A DNA stretch of 45,707 bases, taken from Planctomycetaceae bacterium (GTDB taxonomy: Bacteria; Planctomycetota; Planctomycetia; Planctomycetales; Planctomycetaceae). The position numbers and the translations under genes were made by a program. The notes under the pieces were generated by a model. That model was not told the DNA's origin. It searched no databases and saw only the letters and a program-made list of their open reading frames with translations. The first letter of the stretch is position 1. Each line of letters opens with the position of its first letter. Below are positions 17,422 through 25,385 of the stretch, one piece after another. The stretch is from assembly GCA_002724315.1 (NCBI GenBank), contig PBOJ01000146.1:1-45707 (forward strand). The letters run 5' to 3'.

Positions 17422-18882
17422 ATGCAAGCGTTGCTGTCGCAGACACGTCGCAACTTTCTGACCAGTTCAGCCTGTGGCCTCGGAGCCGCGGGGCTGGCGT
17501 CACTCCTTTCCGATGATGGGCTGCTGGCAGCTGGCGAGGACAATCCGCTGGCACCCAGGTCAACTCATTTTGAGCCGCGGGCCAAGTCGTGCATCTTCAT
17601 TTTCATGGCTGGGGCCCCGTCGCACCTGGATCTCTTCGATCCCAAGCCCAGACTCAACCAGTTGCACGGGCAACCGATGCCCGACGAGCAGCTCAAGGAT
17701 GTCCGCTTCGCCTTCATCAAGAAGGACTCGGTCCGCCTGATGGGATCCAAGCGGAAATTCCGCCACTTCGGCGAATGCGGGACCGAGTTCTCCGATTACC
17801 TGCCGCACATCGGCGGTTGTGCCGACGATCTTCTGCTGGTCAGGTCTCTTCACTCCGACCAGTTCAATCACCACCCCGGACAGTTGTTGATGCAGTGCGG
17901 CCGCGGCACGTTTGGCCTGCCAACGATGGGTTCCTGGATCAACTACGGCCTGGGAAGCGAAACTCGTGACCTGCCTGGTTACGTTGTGCTGACCAGTGGT
18001 CGCGGTTCCAGTGGCGGCGCCACACTGTGGCAGAGCGGTTTTCTGCCGAGTCTCTACGCGGGTGTGCGTTTTCGCACATCGGGCGAACCGGTCCTGAACC
18101 TCTCCAATCCCAGTGGGCTGCCCCCGCAGTTGCAGCGCAAGGGCCTCGACGTTTTGCGGCAGGTCAACGGCAACCGTCTGTCCGAGCAGCGAGACCCGGA
18201 GATCGCCAGTCGGATTGCCAGCTACGAATTGGCCTATCGCATGCAGACAGCCGCGCCCGAACTGATCGACCTCTCCAGCGAGACCAAGGCCACCCACGAC
18301 ATGTACGGCGTCGATCGCAAAGAAATCCGCAAGGGCGGCCGCGGAAAGTCCGGCAACACCTATCAGAGCTTCGCCCGCAACTGTCTCCTGGCCCGACGGC
18401 TTGTCGAGCGAGGTGTCCGGTTCGTCAACCTGGTCTACGCCTCATGGGACCACCACAGCAACCTGGACAACGAACTTGCGTACAACACCCACGTCGTCGA
18501 CCAGCCTATAGCCGCGCTGATCAAGGACCTCAAGCAGCGGGGACTGCTGGACCAGACCATGGTCGTGTGGGGTGCCGAATTCGGCCGCACTCCCCTGGGA
18601 GAAAACCGCGGGGGACGCCCCAACGTCACTGGCCGCGACCACCATCCGTTCTCTTTCAGCATGTTCCTGGCCGGTGGTGGCCTCAAGGGTGGGATGGTTC
18701 ACGGCGCCAGCGATGACATCGGCTGGGGAGTCGCCGAAAAACCCGTGCACGTCAACGACCTGCACGCGACGATGCTGCATTCCTTCGGACTCGATCACCT
18801 CAAGCTCACCCACCGCTTTCAGGGTCGAGACTTCCGGCTGACCGACGTCGGCGGCCACGTCATCAAAGACTGGCTCGCGTGA
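17422..18882 (+). CDS. DUF1501 protein, Tat-exported (PSD1 partner)
   Basis: 486 residues with a twin-arginine leader QTRRNFLTSSACGLGAAGL (Arg9-Arg10). The body belongs to DUF1501, which has an alkaline-phosphatase/sulfatase-like core. Landmarks are FIFMAGAPSHLDLFDPKP near the N-terminus, the central LARRLVERGVRFVNL, VVWGAEFGRTPLGE and GRDHHPFSFSMFLAGGG with metal-type histidines, and the C-terminal HVNDLHATMLHSFGLD. A GAGAGGAGAGAG stretch before the ATG serves as ribosome-binding site. The 20-base spacing to the PSD1 gene shows co-transcription. The substrate is unknown; family members are assumed to be secreted hydrolases. Downstream there is only a short imperfect hairpin (18888-18901) with no T-run. 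Confidence 0.93.
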   Translation: MQALLSQTRRNFLTSSACGLGAAGLASLLSDDGLLAAGEDNPLAPRSTHFEPRAKSCIFIFMAGAPSHLDLFDPKPRLNQLHGQPMPDEQLKDVRFAFIKKDSVRLMGSKRKFRHFGECGTEFSDYLPHIGGCADDLLLVRSLHSDQFNHHPGQLLMQCGRGTFGLPTMGSWINYGLGSETRDLPGYVVLTSGRGSSGGATLWQSGFLPSLYAGVRFRTSGEPVLNLSNPSGLPPQLQRKGLDVLRQVNGNRLSEQRDPEIASRIASYELAYRMQTAAPELIDLSSETKATHDMYGVDRKEIRKGGRGKSGNTYQSFARNCLLARRLVERGVRFVNLVYASWDHHSNLDNELAYNTHVVDQPIAALIKDLKQRGLLDQTMVVWGAEFGRTPLGENRGGRPNVTGRDHHPFSFSMFLAGGGLKGGMVHGASDDIGWGVAEKPVHVNDLHATMLHSFGLDHLKLTHRFQGRDFRLTDVGGHVIKDWLA

Positions 18883-18996
18883 CCGGTTCGGATTATTCCG
18901 AAGCCGCCACCAAGCACGGTCGACGCCCCTCGTCTGGCCGCGGAACTCGACACCGCCTGACACGCCCGTCTGGGCATCAGCAAGGCCAACGTCGCC

Positions 18997-19290
18997 CTAG
19001 GGCACTGTCGTCGCTGCGGTCTCGATGGCGGAGCTGACCGCACCCGCAACGACACCGCCCGCCGACTTCTCCAGCTCTGGCGGTTGCTGCAGCCCCTGAA
19101 GGATCTCGACAGCGGTCTGACCGCACAGAAATGCGCCGTAGCCGCCGAAGAGAACCAGGATGCCAAAAAGCAGTTGACCGCTGGCAAGGTCACCGATCCG
19201 CCACAAGCACGAACCACAGCAGTACACCAGTCCGACACACGACGTGGCGTACATCCCTGCATACAACAACTCCCGCACCTTGCGTTTCAT
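18997..19290 (-). CDS. Small two-TM membrane protein
   Basis: 97 residues beginning MKRKVRELLYAGMY. It has two hydrophobic segments, about residues 9-30 (rich in Cys, Gly and Tyr) and 39-63 (LLFGILVLFGGYGAFLCG), then a short polar tail. The basic N-terminus suggests that it lies in the cytoplasm. I recognise no family. It lies between the DUF1501 gene, which it faces, and the outer-membrane barrel terminator, so it is probably transcribed alone. No strong ribosome-binding site could be identified. Confidence 0.55.
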   Translation of the reverse strand: MKRKVRELLYAGMYATSCVGLVYCCGSCLWRIGDLASGQLLFGILVLFGGYGAFLCGQTAVEILQGLQQPPELEKSAGGVVAGAVSSAIETAATTVP

Positions 19291-19402
19291 GCTGGAACCC
19301 TAAACCACTTTCCGGCTGATTGTCAATCCGCACTGTCAGACGCGAATCGACGGTTTTCCGGATTGCCACCGAACATTTCTCGCAGCTTCTTTCCAGGTCA
19401 AA

Positions 19403-19445
19403 CAGCAAAAACAAAGCGAGGGATCCGCCACAACGGATCCCTCGC
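19403..19445 (-). terminator. Intrinsic terminator of the outer-membrane barrel gene
   Basis: Read on the minus strand, a perfect 12-bp stem (19434-19445 with 19416-19427) has a 6-base loop and is followed by TTTGTTTTTGCTGT. It lies about 50 bases past the stop of the barrel gene at 19496. This is a textbook intrinsic terminator. Confidence 0.9.
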
Positions 19446-19495
19446 TCGCACGGATCAGATTGGTGCCGGGCCCAGGTCCGCCCGGTGGCAGGTTG

Positions 19496-20869
19496 CTATC
19501 GCAACCAGATTTGACCTCCCAGGACCAAACCTTGCCACCAGACTCTCTCGAACCCGGGATCAACACCAATAGCCGGGGGCTCCGACTGACCGTTGTCGTT
19601 GTAGTAAATATTGTCGTATGCCCGCGAAACGTTTTGGGCCACAGTGATGTCGTAAGAGAGAAAGAACTCGATGTCTTCGCTTGGGAACAGTTTCAGATAG
19701 AACCGGAAATCCATGATCATCGCTTCTTTCCATCCGCTGGAACTGCTTTTCGTCAACGGATCGCCGAAGCTCCGCAACTGATCGGTTTCCACTTCCATTT
19801 GGTAACGGTTGCCACCGAGAGCAACCTTTGGCTCGAAGCCCAGTGTGAACCAGCGATGCTGCAACTGGAACCTCATGCCAATCTGCGGGGCAAAAATCTC
19901 GTTGTTGACTCGTGAATTGATGACGCTGACCAGTCCGAGGTCCAGCAGGCCGTCGTTGTTGATATCTTCTCCAACGTCCATCACTCCGTTGCTATTGAGG
20001 TCCTCTCCAAAATCGACAACACCGTCAAATCCTCCGTTGAACACACCAGTTTGAAACAGTCCTTCATTCACTTCGAGATACCGGAAGCCGAGCATCGGCA
20101 TCATTCGGAATCCCTCGCCGACATTCGCATCATTCCGGATATAGTTGATGCCGGTTCCCCACACATCCTGGACGTAACGCGCCCCGAAGCTGTGATCGTA
20201 AAGGAACGCTTCTCCGCCCAGGGGTTCACCGAACTTGTTCACCGTGGTCGCCGCGAAGACCGGGTCCGGCGGGGGCCCACCCGCAGCAGTGGTCCCGAAG
20301 CCCTGCGCACCAAGGCCGTTCATCACCATCTTGGCGCTATTCTCTTTCAATCCCCAGACGTTGGCTTCCAGCGAACCTTCATTGAGCATGAGGCCCACCG
20401 TGCCTCGCATGCCATTGATGTTCTTCAGGCTGATGTTGTCGATTGCCGGTACGGTTGCCTGTCCGATCACAGTGCCACCGGCAGAGACGTTGAAGGGAAA
20501 ACGCTCGTTGTCCACCATCGGGTCGTCGGCGCCCAGGATGTGATCTCCCGGCCGACGGGTCTCAAACAGCAAGTAATCCAGGCGGATCCAACTGTTTCGC
20601 ACTACGCTGTCGAGGATGCGATCCAGGTGAGTGTCCCGGTAACCCCAGCCACGGTCCTGCGAAAGCATTCGCTCGTGGATCACTGGCCCGCCGTTTGAGT
20701 TCGAAGGCCCACCCCACGCTCCAGCGGCATAGGAAGCGGGCGACACGCCATTCGGATAACCTGGATTTGTCGGAGGTTGGGGCTGTTGTGCAGGGTACTG
20801 AGCAAGCGCCGGCACACCCACCATCAAAGTGAGCATCACCATCAGTGGTACAGCAACACGGCCGATCAT
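19496..20869 (-). CDS. Outer-membrane beta-barrel protein, BBP7-like, with Ca-binding-type repeats
   Basis: 457 residues with a signal peptide (VPLMVMLTLMVGVPALA) and then a Pro/Gln/Gly-rich linker. The rest resembles planctomycete BBP7-family barrels: NSWIRLDYLLFE, GMRGTVGLMLNEGSLEANVWGL, MMPMLGFRYLEVNEG and FAPQIGMRFQLQHRWFTLGFEPKVALG, alternating hydrophobic and polar residues. It ends GLVLGGQIWLR, a strand-like C-terminus. Residues 287-311 contain two D-x-N-x-(N/D)-G-x-x-D units of the dockerin/thrombospondin-3 type, probably a calcium-binding outer loop. AGGAAA lies ahead of the ATG. It has its own intrinsic terminator, and its upstream region holds two inverted repeats. A porin or adhesin role is inferred. 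Confidence 0.8.
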   Translation of the reverse strand: MIGRVAVPLMVMLTLMVGVPALAQYPAQQPQPPTNPGYPNGVSPASYAAGAWGGPSNSNGGPVIHERMLSQDRGWGYRDTHLDRILDSVVRNSWIRLDYLLFETRRPGDHILGADDPMVDNERFPFNVSAGGTVIGQATVPAIDNISLKNINGMRGTVGLMLNEGSLEANVWGLKENSAKMVMNGLGAQGFGTTAAGGPPPDPVFAATTVNKFGEPLGGEAFLYDHSFGARYVQDVWGTGINYIRNDANVGEGFRMMPMLGFRYLEVNEGLFQTGVFNGGFDGVVDFGEDLNSNGVMDVGEDINNDGLLDLGLVSVINSRVNNEIFAPQIGMRFQLQHRWFTLGFEPKVALGGNRYQMEVETDQLRSFGDPLTKSSSSGWKEAMIMDFRFYLKLFPSEDIEFFLSYDITVAQNVSRAYDNIYYNDNGQSEPPAIGVDPGFERVWWQGLVLGGQIWLR

Positions 20870-20898
20870 AGTCGGTTTCCTGCTAACCCCCGTTCAAA

Positions 20899-20921
20899 CC
20901 GTTCGATCAACTCACGAACGG
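20899..20921. repeat. Inverted repeat CCGTTCG-N9-CGAACGG
   Basis: Two perfect 7-base arms are separated by nine bases, starting 30 bases upstream of the barrel start codon. It could be an operator for a dimeric regulator or a hairpin in the 5' untranslated RNA of the barrel gene. Confidence 0.6.
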
Positions 20922-20970
20922 ATTGCACCGGTTGTACGGCTTATGACACCAACATCGGCCATACGACCGG

Positions 20971-21028
20971 CAAAACTTGCCCGAAACACGCATCCGGAGT
21001 TCGGTTCGTGCGTTTCAGGCAAGATTTG
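20971..21028. repeat. Large imperfect palindrome
   Basis: The left arm (20971-20992) and right arm (21009-21028) pair over about 19-20 bases. The core CTTGCC(C/T)GAAAC matches its complement, with a bulged A on each side and an unpaired AC. The 16-base centre is also partly self-complementary. It lies about 100 bases upstream of the barrel gene and 150 upstream of the esterase gene. Confidence 0.6.
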
Positions 21029-21181
21029 CGGGTCCACAAGGCCGTGCCCCTTCGAGCCAAAATCCCCGATGCCCCCTCACGGGGCGCTGTTCGCATTCGC
21101 GTCCCCTTTGCGATATTCTTGCCCCAAAGTGGATACCGTCGTTTCGGCTTTTCCCCAGAACATCTCGCAGCAGGACGCCCC

Positions 21182-22117
21182 ATGGCAGCCATCGACTTTC
21201 GCGACCGGCTGTTGGCCGGGCTCGGCGGAGATTGGCCCGATCCGTGCCCCCTGGCACCTCACGTAACCAAGACACAACAGAAGGACGGATACCGACTGTT
21301 GACACTCAGTTACGAAGTCGAACCCGGGGACCGGGTTCCGGCCTTGTTGCTGATCCCCGACGGTGTGACCGCTGCCAAGAAAGCCCCCGGTATCGCGATC
21401 TGGCACCAACACGCCGGTCAGTATCACCTCGGAAAAAGTGAACCGGCCGGTTTGGCTGGAAACAAGATGCACCACACGGGCGTGGCCCTGGCTCGTGAGG
21501 GTTACGTGGTCCTTTGTCCGGACGCTCTCTGCTTTGAAGAACGGCAGGATCCGACCGGAAAACTGAAGACCCACTGGTTCGAACGTTTTGAATTCCTGAG
21601 ACAAATCGTCGATGGCCGGTGCATGGCATGGAAAAACATCCTGGACATGCGACGAGCCGTGGACATGCTGGCCGGGCTGGACGAAGTCAATTCGGAACGC
21701 CTGGGCTGTTACGGACACTCGATGGGCTCGACCCACACGTGGCTCGTTGGTCCCTGGGAACCACGTTTGAGATGCCTGGTCGGCAATTGCTGTTTGCCGA
21801 CATACAAGGCGATTCACGATGGCCACATGCTGCACTGTTTCCCCAATTTTGTTCCGGGCATCTATCCCCACGGCGACACTCCTGACATCGCCGCTTTGAT
21901 CGCACCACGCGCCCTGCACCTGAATTTCGGAGAAAAGGACAGCGGCAGCCCGATCGGGGAAGTTCGACGCGGTGTGCAGGTGATTGCCAGCGCGTACGAA
22001 GCAATCCACGCCGAGAAGAACTTCTCCTTCTATATCGAAGACGGCTCCGGCCATGTGCTTTCGCCGGAAATGTGGCGACGAACCCGCGACGTCTTCGCAC
22101 GCCACCTCAAATCCTGA
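21182..22117 (+). CDS. Alpha/beta hydrolase, dienelactone-hydrolase/acetyl-xylan-esterase-like
   Basis: 311 residues from the ATG at 21182, with AGGA seven bases ahead. There is no signal peptide. The hydrolase fold shows the oxyanion segment IAIWHQHAGQYHLGKSEPAG, the nucleophile elbow CYGHSMGS (Ser in G-H-S-M-G), an acid in NFGEKDSG and the histidine in DGSGHVLS. The order and spacing fit dienelactone-hydrolase-like or acetyl-xylan-esterase-like enzymes, which remove acyl groups from sugars or open lactones. The deacetylase gene starts 33 bases downstream, so the two may share a transcript. The specific substrate is not visible. Confidence 0.87.
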   Translation: MAAIDFRDRLLAGLGGDWPDPCPLAPHVTKTQQKDGYRLLTLSYEVEPGDRVPALLLIPDGVTAAKKAPGIAIWHQHAGQYHLGKSEPAGLAGNKMHHTGVALAREGYVVLCPDALCFEERQDPTGKLKTHWFERFEFLRQIVDGRCMAWKNILDMRRAVDMLAGLDEVNSERLGCYGHSMGSTHTWLVGPWEPRLRCLVGNCCLPTYKAIHDGHMLHCFPNFVPGIYPHGDTPDIAALIAPRALHLNFGEKDSGSPIGEVRRGVQVIASAYEAIHAEKNFSFYIEDGSGHVLSPEMWRRTRDVFARHLKS

Positions 22118-22150
22118 CCACCCCCGCCCTGACCTTCCGGACCCACCGAC

Positions 22151-23278
22151 ATGGATGCCCTCGAATACAACAAACGCCTCGTTTCCTTTGAATCCACCAG
22201 CAACCTCTCCAACGTCGCTGTCAGCGACTATTGCGAAGAAGTCCTCACGGGACTCGGATTTGCGATAGAGCGTATCGAGTACGACGACCCGTATGGTGTT
22301 CGGAAAGCGAGTGTCATCGGCAAGAAAGGTGACGGAACCGGTGGTATGGCCTATTTCGGACACACCGACGTGGTGCCGGCCGATCCGTGGCACACCGACG
22401 ACTTCGGAGCCTTCGAACCGACGATTGTCGGCGACCGTCTCTACGGCCGCGGCAGCTGTGACATGAAAGGCTCGATAGCCTGCATGTTCGCTGCGGCCGA
22501 GCGACTTTCCGACCTCACGCTCAAGCACCCCATCTACATCACCTGCACCTCCGACGAAGAGATCGGCTACGGCGGAGCGATGGCGGTGGCCGAGCGCAGC
22601 GAGATGTTTCGCGAGATGGTCGCCGGGCAGTCTCGAGGCATCATTGGCGAGCCAACGATGCTCGAGGTGGTCTACGCCCACAAGGGCACCACCGGCCTGG
22701 TCGCCACCTCACACGGAAAGGCTTCCCACTCCAGCACTCGGGCGGGACTCAACGCCAATCTCGCCATGATCCCTTACCTGGCCGAGATGAAACGTATTCA
22801 CGACGAAACAGAATCCTCAGCCGAATGGCAGAACGAGGAATTTGATCCGCCGACGATCAGTTGGAACATCGGAATCAACGACCACACTGCCGCGGTCAAC
22901 ATCACGCCACCCAAGAGCGTTTGCACGGTCTATTTCCGAGCCATGCCCGGTCAGCAGATTGACAGCCTGATCGAACGTGCCCGCGCAACCGCCGAAGAGT
23001 GCGGCATCGAGTTCGTGGTCAAAAGTCGCGCCGAGCCTCTCCATATCGATCCCGATTCACCGTTCGTCCGCGAGGTTCTGGACCTGGCCGGCCGCGAGAC
23101 ACCCACCACGGTCTGTTATGGCACCGATGGAGGGATGCTGACCGATCTGGAGAACATGGTCGTGATCGGCCCCGGTGACATCGCCCAGGCACACACCTGG
23201 GACGAATTCATCGCGTTGGAACAACTCGAACTGGGCACCGATCTCTACGCCCGCATGATCGATGCCTGGTGCGGTTAG
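22151..23278 (+). CDS. M20 family metallo-deacetylase/peptidase (ArgE-like)
   Basis: 375 residues, cytosolic. The M20/ArgE/DapE zinc-site residues are present: GHTDVVPAD (His71, Asp73), GRGSCDMKG (bridging Asp104), SDEEIG (general-base Glu136 and ligand Glu137) and GIIGEPT (Glu near 166), with a C-terminal His in AQAHTWDE. The dimerisation lid lies at about residues 175-290 (GKASHSSTRAGLNAN). The closest functional classes are acetylornithine deacetylase and succinyl-diaminopimelate desuccinylase. Arginine synthesis is possible, but an amidohydrolase of other specificity is equally open, as no arg neighbours are present. It interlocks with the convergent gene in TTAG at 23275-23278. Confidence 0.88.
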   Translation: MDALEYNKRLVSFESTSNLSNVAVSDYCEEVLTGLGFAIERIEYDDPYGVRKASVIGKKGDGTGGMAYFGHTDVVPADPWHTDDFGAFEPTIVGDRLYGRGSCDMKGSIACMFAAAERLSDLTLKHPIYITCTSDEEIGYGGAMAVAERSEMFREMVAGQSRGIIGEPTMLEVVYAHKGTTGLVATSHGKASHSSTRAGLNANLAMIPYLAEMKRIHDETESSAEWQNEEFDPPTISWNIGINDHTAAVNITPPKSVCTVYFRAMPGQQIDSLIERARATAEECGIEFVVKSRAEPLHIDPDSPFVREVLDLAGRETPTTVCYGTDGGMLTDLENMVVIGPGDIAQAHTWDEFIALEQLELGTDLYARMIDAWCG

Positions 23279-24342
23279 CCCCCACCGGCTTTCCGGATCC
23301 GCCGCCGCCGCGTTGCCGTCGCAGCGGTCTTCCTGGCCGCTTTGAGCCGGCGTGTCTCCCGGTTGAACACTTCGGGATCAAACACGTCGACTTCCGACGG
23401 TTTGGCGCGACCTTTCGACACATTGGTAGTGGTCTCTGGTGACGCCTCCCCCTGTGCCGGCGTCTCGACGCGTCGCTTTGAGGACCGAGCCACCCGACGT
23501 ACCCACGACTCGAGCAGGGCCACTTGTTCGCGTCCAAGCGGCCGGACAGATCTGATTCCCGGAATGCTGCCGTGAGACTTCCGGGCGAACCGCAAAAGTG
23601 GACTGTCGACCGGACGAGACAGGTCCACCTGGCCCAATACGGACTCCAGATTCTTCCGTGTGCGAACCTGGAAACCGCTCCGGTTGCGGCCAATGGGTTC
23701 CAGCTGAAAGGCCCGCCGCACGCTGGTCCCATGACACGACCCATTCCCACACCGATTCGACAGCAGCGGCTGGATCCGCTGGACAAAATGTCCGGCAACA
23801 TCGCGAGGCAGCCCGCCCAATGCCTCGATGGGTTCAACGTCTCGTGACATCACTGCCGTGACGCTACGAACCGTCGGAGCATTGCCACGGGGCGCCACCT
23901 TTGGGGCCAGTTGGGCTATGACCTCTTTCGTGGCCGACTTCTTGTTCTTGGGTGCCAGGCGTTCGGCCACCCGAAACTCCGCCAGGGCCTGTTGATTGAG
24001 TCCGTGAGCCAGGCACCATCGGCCCAGCGCGACGTGGCTGGACGCACTCTCCTCGGGCATCTTCGACCGCAACTTCCGATGAGCGTCAACGAGATTCAAC
24101 GCCTCTACCTCGACCAGGTTCCGGGGGATCACGACACGTCCTGACAACGAATCGACCTGGTACCCGGCTTCAATCAGCGTCACCTGCCCGGCCAACACTC
24201 GGCCATTCCGCAGCACGATGATGTGGGGAACCACCTTCCCGGTCTTCTCGGCGGCCGGGCTGACCGACATCGGCACGACGGCCGACCACAACAACGCAAA
24301 CCGGACAACCGACAACCGGCTAACGGGGGCGAAAACAGCCAC
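23275..24342 (-). CDS. Exported planctomycete protein with CX4CH motif
   Basis: 355 residues from a GTG at 24342. A signal peptide (RFALLWSAVVPMSVSPA) leads to a small N-terminal beta-rich unit (VLRNGRVLAGQVTLIEAGY...VVIPRNLVEVE) and a TPR-like helix pair (LGRWCLAHGLNQQALAEFRVAERLAP). The central segment VQRIQPLLSNRCGNGSCHGTS has Cys198, Cys203 and His204. This is a C-X4-C-H site like the variant heme motif in some planctomycete cytochrome-type domains, where CX2CH is normal. The C-terminus is a basic Arg/Lys/Ala tail. Whether heme is bound cannot be told from sequence. Its start is divergent from the GNAT gene, 124 bases away. Confidence 0.75.
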   Translation of the reverse strand: MAVFAPVSRLSVVRFALLWSAVVPMSVSPAAEKTGKVVPHIIVLRNGRVLAGQVTLIEAGYQVDSLSGRVVIPRNLVEVEALNLVDAHRKLRSKMPEESASSHVALGRWCLAHGLNQQALAEFRVAERLAPKNKKSATKEVIAQLAPKVAPRGNAPTVRSVTAVMSRDVEPIEALGGLPRDVAGHFVQRIQPLLSNRCGNGSCHGTSVRRAFQLEPIGRNRSGFQVRTRKNLESVLGQVDLSRPVDSPLLRFARKSHGSIPGIRSVRPLGREQVALLESWVRRVARSSKRRVETPAQGEASPETTTNVSKGRAKPSEVDVFDPEVFNRETRRLKAARKTAATATRRRRIRKAGGG

Positions 24343-24466
24343 GCTCGAAACTCTCGAAGATCAAGACCGCGGAAGAATACCGGCCAGTTTCCCGAAGGGT
24401 CAAGGTCGACTGACGGCGGTGGACGTGTCATCCTGACCGAACCACCGTCTCGCCGAATCGAATCTC

Positions 24467-25384
24467 ATGAATTCGCCGCGTCCTGCCACTCACAGCGATC
24501 TTCCACAGATCATCGACCTGCTCGACACAATCTTTCGCCGGGAAAAAGGTGTCGAGGATCAAAGCGTTCTGACCGACTTCCCATTGGTCTTCGACGATGA
24601 CAACCTGGCCAATTGCCGCGTGATCGAACGAGATGGCCGTATCGTCAGCCATGCCGCCGTCTGGCCACGGACTTTCCGGTTCTCCGGAGAATCGATCTCG
24701 GTTGGCATCATCGTGCTGGTGGCCACCGACTCCCGGTACCGTCGACAGGGCCTGGCGGCCGAATTGATGCGAGACCTCCAGGTGGCAATGCCCGGACTGG
24801 GCTGTCAACTGGGGTTGCTGTGGACCGGTGTGCCCGACTTCTACGAATCCCTGGGATGGGGTGCCGTCCAGACCCCTGGCTGGATTGTCCGTGAAGCCAC
24901 CTCTTCCCAGGATCGCCAGGGGCAACTTCGCGTTGTCGACTACGAAACCAATCGGCACCTCGACGCCCTGCACCACCTGCACCGCGACCAGCCAATCCAC
25001 TCTCAGCGAACACGTGCCGAATCGGCAAAATTGTTCACCCTCCCCAAGTGCCCGGTCCTGGTCGGCGAAGTCGATGGCCATCCCGTGGCCTACCTGGTCG
25101 AAGGCCGCGCCACCAACAAGCGCGGTCTGGTGGAATACGCCGGCGACCCCGGCGATGTCTGGGAATTGATCTGCCACGTGACGGCTGCTCGGGGTCCTCA
25201 ACAACTGTTGATCTTCCCGACCCATCCGGAGCTGGCCGAACTGGCCCGTGCCGCAGGATGGACGATTGCCCCGTTGGTGAGTTCCAAGGGTTTCGGCGAC
25301 GAGATGGTCCTGCTGCTCGATCAAACCATCGCTGAAACCGGAATCGTGGAACAGCTTTTCTGCTGGGGACTCGATCAGGCCTAG
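24467..25384 (+). CDS. GNAT family N-acetyltransferase
   Basis: 305 residues, cytosolic. The N-terminal half is a GNAT domain: ATHSDLPQIIDLLDTIF, then SVGIIVLVATDSRYRRQGLA with the acetyl-CoA pyrophosphate-binding RRQGLA at 92-97, and WTGVPDFYESLGW. The C-terminal half (LHHLHRDQPIHSQRTRAES...LVGEVDGHPVAYLVEG) is a second, degenerate acyltransferase-like domain, as in two-domain GNATs such as the Eis group. The acceptor is unknown. It faces the DUF1501 gene with only one base between the stops. Confidence 0.85.
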   Translation: MNSPRPATHSDLPQIIDLLDTIFRREKGVEDQSVLTDFPLVFDDDNLANCRVIERDGRIVSHAAVWPRTFRFSGESISVGIIVLVATDSRYRRQGLAAELMRDLQVAMPGLGCQLGLLWTGVPDFYESLGWGAVQTPGWIVREATSSQDRQGQLRVVDYETNRHLDALHHLHRDQPIHSQRTRAESAKLFTLPKCPVLVGEVDGHPVAYLVEGRATNKRGLVEYAGDPGDVWELICHVTAARGPQQLLIFPTHPELAELARAAGWTIAPLVSSKGFGDEMVLLLDQTIAETGIVEQLFCWGLDQA

Positions 25385-25385
25385 T

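Larger units (their letters stand above)
20870..21181. other. Divergent control region between barrel and esterase genes
   Basis: 312 bases without a gene. It must hold the promoters of both divergent genes. A TATTCT at 21114-21119 is a possible -10 for the esterase gene. The region contains the two inverted repeats listed separately (20899-20921 and 20971-21028). No protein-like frame was found. Confidence 0.55.

Noticed and set aside
18888..18901. Hairpin after the DUF1501 gene as terminator
   Set aside because: Only five clean base pairs and no T-run.
21077..22681. A 534-codon open frame antisense to the esterase and deacetylase genes
   Set aside because: It spans two real genes and their gap on the other strand; both have intact catalytic residues.
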